64,000 nt of DNA. Source: Flaccisagitta enflata. Lineage: Eukaryota > Chaetognatha > Sagittoidea > Aphragmophora. Under the pieces are notes generated by a model that did no database searches, was not told the DNA's origin, and worked only from the letters and a program-made list of their open reading frames with translations. Positions 58,881 to 64,000 of the stretch are shown here, one piece after another. Location of the stretch: NCBI GenBank assembly GCA_965153355.1, contig OZ231128.1:496001-560000 (forward strand). The letters run 5' to 3'. Made by a program: the position numbers and the translations under genes. Numbering within the stretch: position 1 is the stretch's first letter; each line of letters starts with the position of its first letter.

Positions 58881-59582
58881 CGTCATGCAACAAGAAAATG
58901 TGGCTATGGTCCAAGAGTTGTTCAATAGATACGCCCTCTAGATATGAGAAAAATTTTATTCAGATATTTATACAGATATTTAGATGTAAGGATGATTGTA
59001 TGGTATGATTCAAATGAATACTTTCCCGCCCCTTCCTACCATGTGAAAATGTTAGGAAAGAGATGAAGGATGTGAAAATAAAGAAAACAACTTTTACGAA
59101 ATTTCTCATTAGCTGCATAAAGATAGATGGACAGACGGACAGACTGACGCACGCACCCTCATATGAAGAAGAGAGGGTGCATTTTGAATGTTGACAATTT
59201 TAAAAAAATGGTTGAGCGTAAAAAGACAAAGGGGAAAAAATGGGAAAGCATTAAAACCAGAAAATCATTTCCGCCCACGTGTAAATATATGCACACGCAC
59301 ATGCACACGTCATTAGTATTTCATTCTTTTGCACGTTGCAAAAAACCCCTTTTACACGCTGCCTACACGTGTGGGTAAACTTTTTTTCAAGCATGTGCGC
59401 ATATCCTTTTTTTTTTTTTTTTTTGCACGCGCACGTACGATTTGCTCCTATTCAACACGTCTTCCATGCGTGCTCACGCTGCTCACGTGCGATTTGCTCC
59501 TATTCAATACGTTTTCCATGCGTGCTCAGTATTTGCCGAGGAAAAATTGGCCCTTGGGCTTCTCCAAGGACAAAATATGCAT
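58881..59582. other. Unexplained flank
   Basis: Contains a T run at 59407-59425 and two similar segments with GCGTGCTCA near 59468 and 59520. No gene recognised. Confidence 0.4.
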
Positions 59583-59646
59583 CCGGTCGGTCGGTCGGTC
59601 GGCCGGTCGGTCGGTCGGTCGGTCGGCCGGTCGGTCGGCCGGTCGG
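59583..59646. repeat. (GGTC)n microsatellite
   Basis: Same unit as the H1 internal microsatellite but without H1 ends. Confidence 0.85.
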
Positions 59647-59869
59647 ACGTGAATCAATGAACGAGTTGCCTTTTTTTTCCGATGGGCTTCTACTGAAATA
59701 TGGAAGGGGAAAAGAAAAACAAGGCCATCCAGAGGCCAACTTCTTGAGCTGGAGGTTCTTCTAGCTCATTCTGTTTCTGAAATGAATAAACGTCTTGATT
59801 TGACAGAGAAAAAAAAACTTAGATGACTGAAAATAAAGGATTCTAGCAAATCCGTTGATTTTCTTGAAT

Positions 59870-60103
59870 AAATGAATGAATGAATGAATGAATGAATGAA
59901 TGAATGAATGAATGAATGAATGAATGAATAAATGAATGAATGAATGAATGAATGAATGAATGTATGAAAGAATGAATGAATGAATGAATGAATGAATGAA
60001 TGAATGAATGAATGAATGAATGAGTGAATGAGTGAATAAATGAATGAATGAATGAATGAATGAATGAATGAATGAATGAATGAATGTGGTAATGTGAAGT
60101 AAT

Positions 60104-60148
<45 letters not shown>

Positions 60149-60315
60149 CTCTTATCTCTATCTATATATATCTTGTGATTAAAAACCCAAGATCTCTGTC
60201 ACTCTTTGTGTTTTCCTTACTCTGACAACTATCATCTTTGATTAAAACCCAAGAACCAAGTACAAAATCTTCTTCACATGACGCGGGGCTGCGGGGCTCA
60301 AGCCAAAGAGAGAGA

Positions 60316-60372
<57 letters not shown>
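59870..60372. repeat. (GAAT)n, (CT)n and (GA)n microsatellites
   Basis: GAAT 59870-60086, CT 60109-60144, GA 60306-60372, with short unique segments between. Confidence 0.9.
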
Positions 60373-60373
<1 letters not shown>

Positions 60374-60456
60374 CATTACTTAGGGTTATTCTGAGGCTGT
60401 TACGTTCTTCAATTTTTACGGGTTGTCTTTAAGATGTCCTAGTAACTTTGTCCTTA

Positions 60457-61194
60457 CCCTCTCTGCAGATACAACTGTGACCAGCTAAAGATCTATTGTG
60501 TGAAAACTATCTGCACCACACATTTCGGATTCACTCTATCTAATAGCATATTACTAACGGTTTTTTCATTTAAAATCACAGCACTCCAAGTCAAAAATTT
60601 CAGCTTCGACGTTGTTTTGAAAACCACCAAAATTTACATGTAAAATTGCGATTTTTATGAAAAATAAAAGAGTTTAGCCTTTTAAATCTTATCAGAATTG
60701 AGGATATATTGATTTGAAGTAATCGAGTTTGTCCTATTTTGTGTTCTTATCATTAATAAATCTTTTCTCTGTCCATTTGTGTAAAATTAGGAGATCTGAA
60801 AATGGTTAACGATGAATGTTCTGCAAGAAAAGTTGTTTGAACAAGAAAAAATCATGGAAAAAACATGAAAAATTGTTTTATATGCAGCTTGTTATGTTTT
60901 TTTTCTTGAACCCAATATAATCTCCTTCAATTTGAGACCATTCCTAGAGTTTTAGCTCAAAGCATTAAGAAGTTATATAGGTTTAAAGTGACCTAAATGA
61001 AAAACTGTTAACCAAAAAATGTTTTTTACTTCAAAATGATGTAGAAGCTAAGCTACTTGACCTAGAGTCCTGAAATTTTGCACAAAAGAAGCATCAGTAA
61101 TATGCTATCAGACAGAGCAAATCCGAAATTGGTGGTTTGAATAGTTTTCATACAATAGAGCTTTTGCTGGTTACAGTTGCTTCTGAAGACAGGG
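60457..61194. mobile_element. Palindromic MITE with TA target site
   Basis: CCCTCTCTGCAGATACAACT at the left and AGTTGCTTCTGAAGACAGGG at the right, TA on both sides. GTGTGAAAACTATC, TCGGATTCACTCTATC and AATAGCATATTACT recur inverted near 61090-61150. Non-coding. Confidence 0.7.
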
Positions 61195-61204
61195 TACTCA
61201 GAAA

Positions 61205-61423
61205 CAAGGCCGGATACACGGCTACCGAATTCGCGTGCGGGTGGGCAGGGGCCATATTTGAGGTCACCAGATCATTTGGGCAGGAGCGGGGAGGTCAAAG
61301 TAATGAAATCATAAAAAAAGTGAAGTGTGACCAACCGACCGACCAACCAACCGACCAACCAACCAACCGACCGACCGACCGACCGACCGACAAAGCGGGT
61401 TGTAGAGTCACTTGCACGCGACT
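61205..61423 (-). mobile_element. H1 element (GTCGCGTGC subfamily), complete
   Basis: CAAGGCCGGATACACGGC, subterminal TTCGCGTGC, GACCAACCGACC repeats, outer GCACGCGACT then A run. Confidence 0.8.
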
Positions 61424-61770
61424 AAAAAGTGAATTTATTTGTCTTGATTTCAATTTCATGCACAGCCAACTGAGACACTGCTTTTGATTTCAATTAACAC
61501 TGAAAATAATTGTTTAGACGCCTCCGCGTCCTTGCATCTCTAAAGGACCCGCTCGTCTGTCCGTTGGTCGGAACTGCATTCATGACGCCTCCTTTACAGC
61601 GCAATTTTGTCACTCTTGAACCGCGGCGATGTCACGTATTATACCAAACACTAGTTAGGATGTTTTGAGAGCCTCTTTTGATAGTCCTTTGAGAACTTCC
61701 TTGCTTTGCCTATATCACATATGTCTAGCGCAAATTCATTATACATGGCAGAAACGCAGTCAGGGCGCAT
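61424..61770. other. Unexplained flank
   Basis: Holds GACGCCTCCGCGTCC and GACGCCTCCTTTAC and one GTCC cluster; no gene or full element recognised. Confidence 0.35.
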
Positions 61771-62100
61771 TGTTTTTGTTTTTGTTTTTTATTATTTTTA
61801 TTTTTATTTTTATTATTTATTTTTATTTTTATTTTTATCTTTATTTTTATTTTTATTCTTATTTTTATTTTTATTTTCATTTTTATCTTTATTTTTATTT
61901 TTATTGTTATTTTATATTTATTTTTATTTTTATTTTTATTTTTATTTTTATTTTCATTTTTATTTTTATTTTTATCTTTATTTTTATTTTTATTTTTATT
62001 TTTTTTTATCTTTGTTTTTGTTTTTATTCTTATTTTTTTTATCTTTGTTTTTGTTTTTGTTTTTGTTTTTGTTTTTGTTTTTGTTTTTGTTTTTGTTTTA
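61771..62100. repeat. (TTTTTA)n and (TTTTTG)n
   Basis: Hexanucleotide repeats; Phe/Ile/Tyr frames are artefacts. Confidence 0.9.
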
Positions 62101-62219
62101 AGACCAAGATCGTTTTTTTTTGGGTTTTTTTTTGGAACACCCTAGAAACATAAAAAACATTTGCGATTCGTTTGTAAAACAAACCTTCGCTTTACCCTTC
62201 ACTTTTTTCCCCTCGCTCT

Positions 62220-62436
62220 GGGTGCATTTCTAGTCATAGACAACTGTGTCTTTAATGGGCCACTTGGTTGTTTGCTCTCTTCGTTCGCTCGCTCCACTCA
62301 GTCCATTCACAGGCCCGCTCACTCCTTTTGCTCACTCCCTTGTATGGGACGGTTGAAATTCATGAATATGTGTTCACACTGAAAACACGATTAATCGGAG
62401 AAAAACGGGATTGTTGTCATCATTAGAGACACACCC
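62220..62436 (-). mobile_element. Harbinger-like GAGCGA-rich MITE, short copy
   Basis: GGTGCATTTCTAGTCATAG at one end and ATTAGAGACACACCC at the other. Directly followed by another copy in the same orientation. Confidence 0.7.
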
Positions 62437-62437
62437 T

Positions 62438-62749
62438 GGGTGCGTTTCTAGTCAGACAACCGCGTTTTGAACGGGCTACTTGGTCGCTCGCTACGTTCGT
62501 TCGCTCGCACCGCTCACTCCGCTCACTCGAACCGCAGCGCTCCGCTTCGCTACGCTCACTTGCTCCGCAGCGCTCCGCTTTGCTACGCTTCGCTACCCTC
62601 GCTTCGCTCGCTTGCTCCATTCACTGGCTCGCTCACTCACTTTGCTCACTCCCTCGTGGGACAGTTGAAAATCTTGAATATGTGTTCACACTGTTATTGC
62701 GTTTTACAGGAAGAAACGCGTTTTTGGTGCTCACTAGAAACACGCCCCC
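62438..62749 (-). mobile_element. Harbinger-like GAGCGA-rich MITE, full copy
   Basis: GGGTGCGTTTCTAGTCAGAC at one end and CTCACTAGAAACACGCCCC at the other; core CGCAGCGCTCCGCTTCGC. Confidence 0.75.
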
Positions 62750-62828
62750 TCTTTGCCATCTTCCAAACGCGAATCAATTTCAGGAAACCGAGAGTGGAAA
62801 AACAAAACGCTAAAGGAAACCAAAAAAA

Positions 62829-63051
62829 CAAATGACGCGGGGTCACAATATCGTTGCTGACGGTTGGGCAGGGGCACCCAACCCCCATCCACACCCCAAC
62901 CCTCCACACACACTCAATCATATGCAAAAAGTAATCAAAAACAGTGGTTTTCCCACTTTTCGACTCATGCTGACGGACCGACCGACTAACCAACGGACGG
63001 AACAACGCACGGACGGACAAAGCCTCTTATAGAGTTGCGTGTCCGCAACTA
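62829..63051 (-). mobile_element. H1 element (GTTGCGGAC subfamily), complete
   Basis: GTGAC-type hairpin (ATGACGCGGGGTCAC), subterminal GTTGCTGAC, outer motif GTTGCGTGTCCGCAACT, A run on both sides of the minus-strand element. Confidence 0.8.
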
Positions 63052-63171
63052 AAAAGAAACCTTTTCCTCTCATCGGTTTTAATTTGATTCCATTCAGATT
63101 TCTGAGGAGGGAAAAAAGATAAGGAAGCAGTTGGAGATAATGGTGATAAAGAAAAGAAGGAAACCAAGATG

Positions 63172-63309
63172 ACTATGGTGATGGTGATGGTGATGGTGAT
63201 GGTGACGATGATGGTGATGGTGATGGTGATGGTGATGGTGATAGTGATGGTGATGATGATGGTGATGGCGATGGTGATGGTGATGATCATCATGATGATG
63301 ATGATGATG
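63172..63309. repeat. (GATGGT)n/(GAT)n microsatellite at a gap edge
   Basis: Tandem GATGGT and GAT ending directly at the N run; the gap is probably an assembly break inside this repeat. Confidence 0.9.
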
Positions 63310-63319
63310 NNNNNNNNNN
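63310..63319. other. Assembly gap (10 N)
   Basis: Ten Ns. Real gap length is unknown. Confidence 0.98.
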
Positions 63320-63782
63320 CCTTGGTTGCTGCTTTGTGCTTCTTCCCAGCTCTCTTGGTCTTCTTCCCCTTTGCTGCTGCCCCAGGCGCCTGATCCAGCT
63401 TCTGGGTTGCTGCCAACGTTGCCGTCGACGAACCGCGAAATGTCCTTGGCCTTTGGGCGTAACTGCTGCAGGGGCGCGCCTGGAAGGGCGCTTGAAGGGT
63501 ACCTGGCACGGAATCTGGCCCTTTTTGTTGACTCGGCGCATTGCGCGTTTGTGGAGTCTTTCCCCGACGTGATCTCTTCGATTGTTGTGAGGGAGTGACG
63601 TCACGGGGACCCTGTTGCTGCTGATTTGGGGGATGAACCAATCCAGGGCGCGATTGCGACTTCCTGATGTTGTAGAGTGAATTGCAGCTGATGTAGCTGC
63701 GGCTGCGTCGAGCACACATACCGCTGGTGGAATTGCGGAAGCGTCGGCCAGTTGCACCAGGAAGCGGGCCGCATTCTTCCTC

Positions 63783-64000
63783 TTAAATCGCCTGGACCAT
63801 GCGACGAACCTCCTTATCATGCTCCCTCCTTCTCTTATTGCTTTGGATTTTGCGCTCCAGTGTCTCCGAGCCAAGCTCTGTTTGATTAGCCGATGAGCGC
63901 ATGAGAGTTTGTTTGTTGCAGCATACCGAAAGTTTTTCAAACTCTTTGAAGAGGAGAGATACTCCGACGTCCGGACTGATGATACGATACCACCAACGCG
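63783..64000 (-). CDS. Possible C-terminal coding end, runs off the window
   Basis: On the minus strand one frame is open from the window edge to a TAA at 63783: RWWYRIISPDVGVSLLFKEF, then EKLSVCCNKQ, then ETLERKIQSNKRRREHDKEV and RRMVQAI. The last 25 residues have the charge spacing of a helix or coiled coil. In the same frame beyond the stop, a long basic, Gln/Ser/Pro-rich stretch stays open to the gap, so this could also be one protein or mobile-element ORF broken by a stop. No family recognised. A competing minus-strand frame (63320-63940) is also open, which lowers confidence. Confidence 0.35.
   Translation of the reverse strand, partial: RWWYRIISPDVGVSLLFKEFEKLSVCCNKQTLMRSSANQTELGSETLERKIQSNKRRREHDKEVRRMVQAI

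Noticed and set aside
63290-63940. Alternative 216-codon minus-strand frame at the window edge
   Set aside because: Reads through the gap into a microsatellite; very Arg-rich and less natural than the competing frame, though neither is certain.

Overview
Eukaryotic genomic DNA, most likely from an invertebrate animal; I could not assign a species. Bacterial features are absent. Instead there are spliced-gene signals (clean GT/AG exons on the minus strand near 31.5-32.7 kb), hundreds of bases of (AAC)n, (CT)n, (TG)n, (TTTC)n and (ATTC)n, a 10-N scaffold gap at 63310-63319, and dozens of short transposable elements. Almost every long open frame is a translation of a simple repeat and is not a gene.

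The dominant architecture is a very large inverted duplication. A left arm (about 4.62-24.29 kb) reappears as its reverse complement in a right arm (about 34.64-52.5 kb) around a 10.35-kb non-duplicated spacer. The arms are collinear but diverged: each has many insertions the other lacks. Comparing them gives filled and empty sites that define element ends and target duplications: hAT-like (8 bp), CMC/Chapaev-like (4 bp), Tc1/mariner- and pogo/Tigger-like (TA), Harbinger-like (3 bp), and two families that insert between Ts with no target duplication.

Those last two dominate the repeats. H1 (about 30 copies and fragments, 150-240 bp) has a terminal inverted motif at one end and its complement placed 25-40 bp inside the other end, a small hairpin at that end, a GTCC/GGTC microsatellite, and insertion in T runs. 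This is the layout of non-autonomous Helentrons (HINEs). The motif pair changes together between copies. H2 (about ten copies, up to about 580 bp) has the same logic with about 65-bp inverted ends rich in hairpins, a tandem core, and a conserved tail ending CGACCTG before TT. Neither family encodes a protein here.

Region by region: 0-4.6 kb, outer flank with a GC-rich minisatellite, (AAC)n, a 589-bp palindromic element, H1 and H2 copies; 4.6-24.3 kb, left arm, including a 2.9-kb minisatellite; 24.3-34.6 kb, spacer with a palindromic element, microsatellites, five complete or nearly complete H1 copies and the only convincing gene, an unrecognised single-pass membrane protein with phase-2 introns and duplicated exon pieces; 34.6-52.5 kb, right arm with a 4-kb insertion and a Tc1-like remnant carrying the end of a transposase; 52.5-64 kb, outer flank with minisatellites, further elements, the assembly gap and a possible coding end at the window edge. 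No tRNA, rRNA or CRISPR array was seen.
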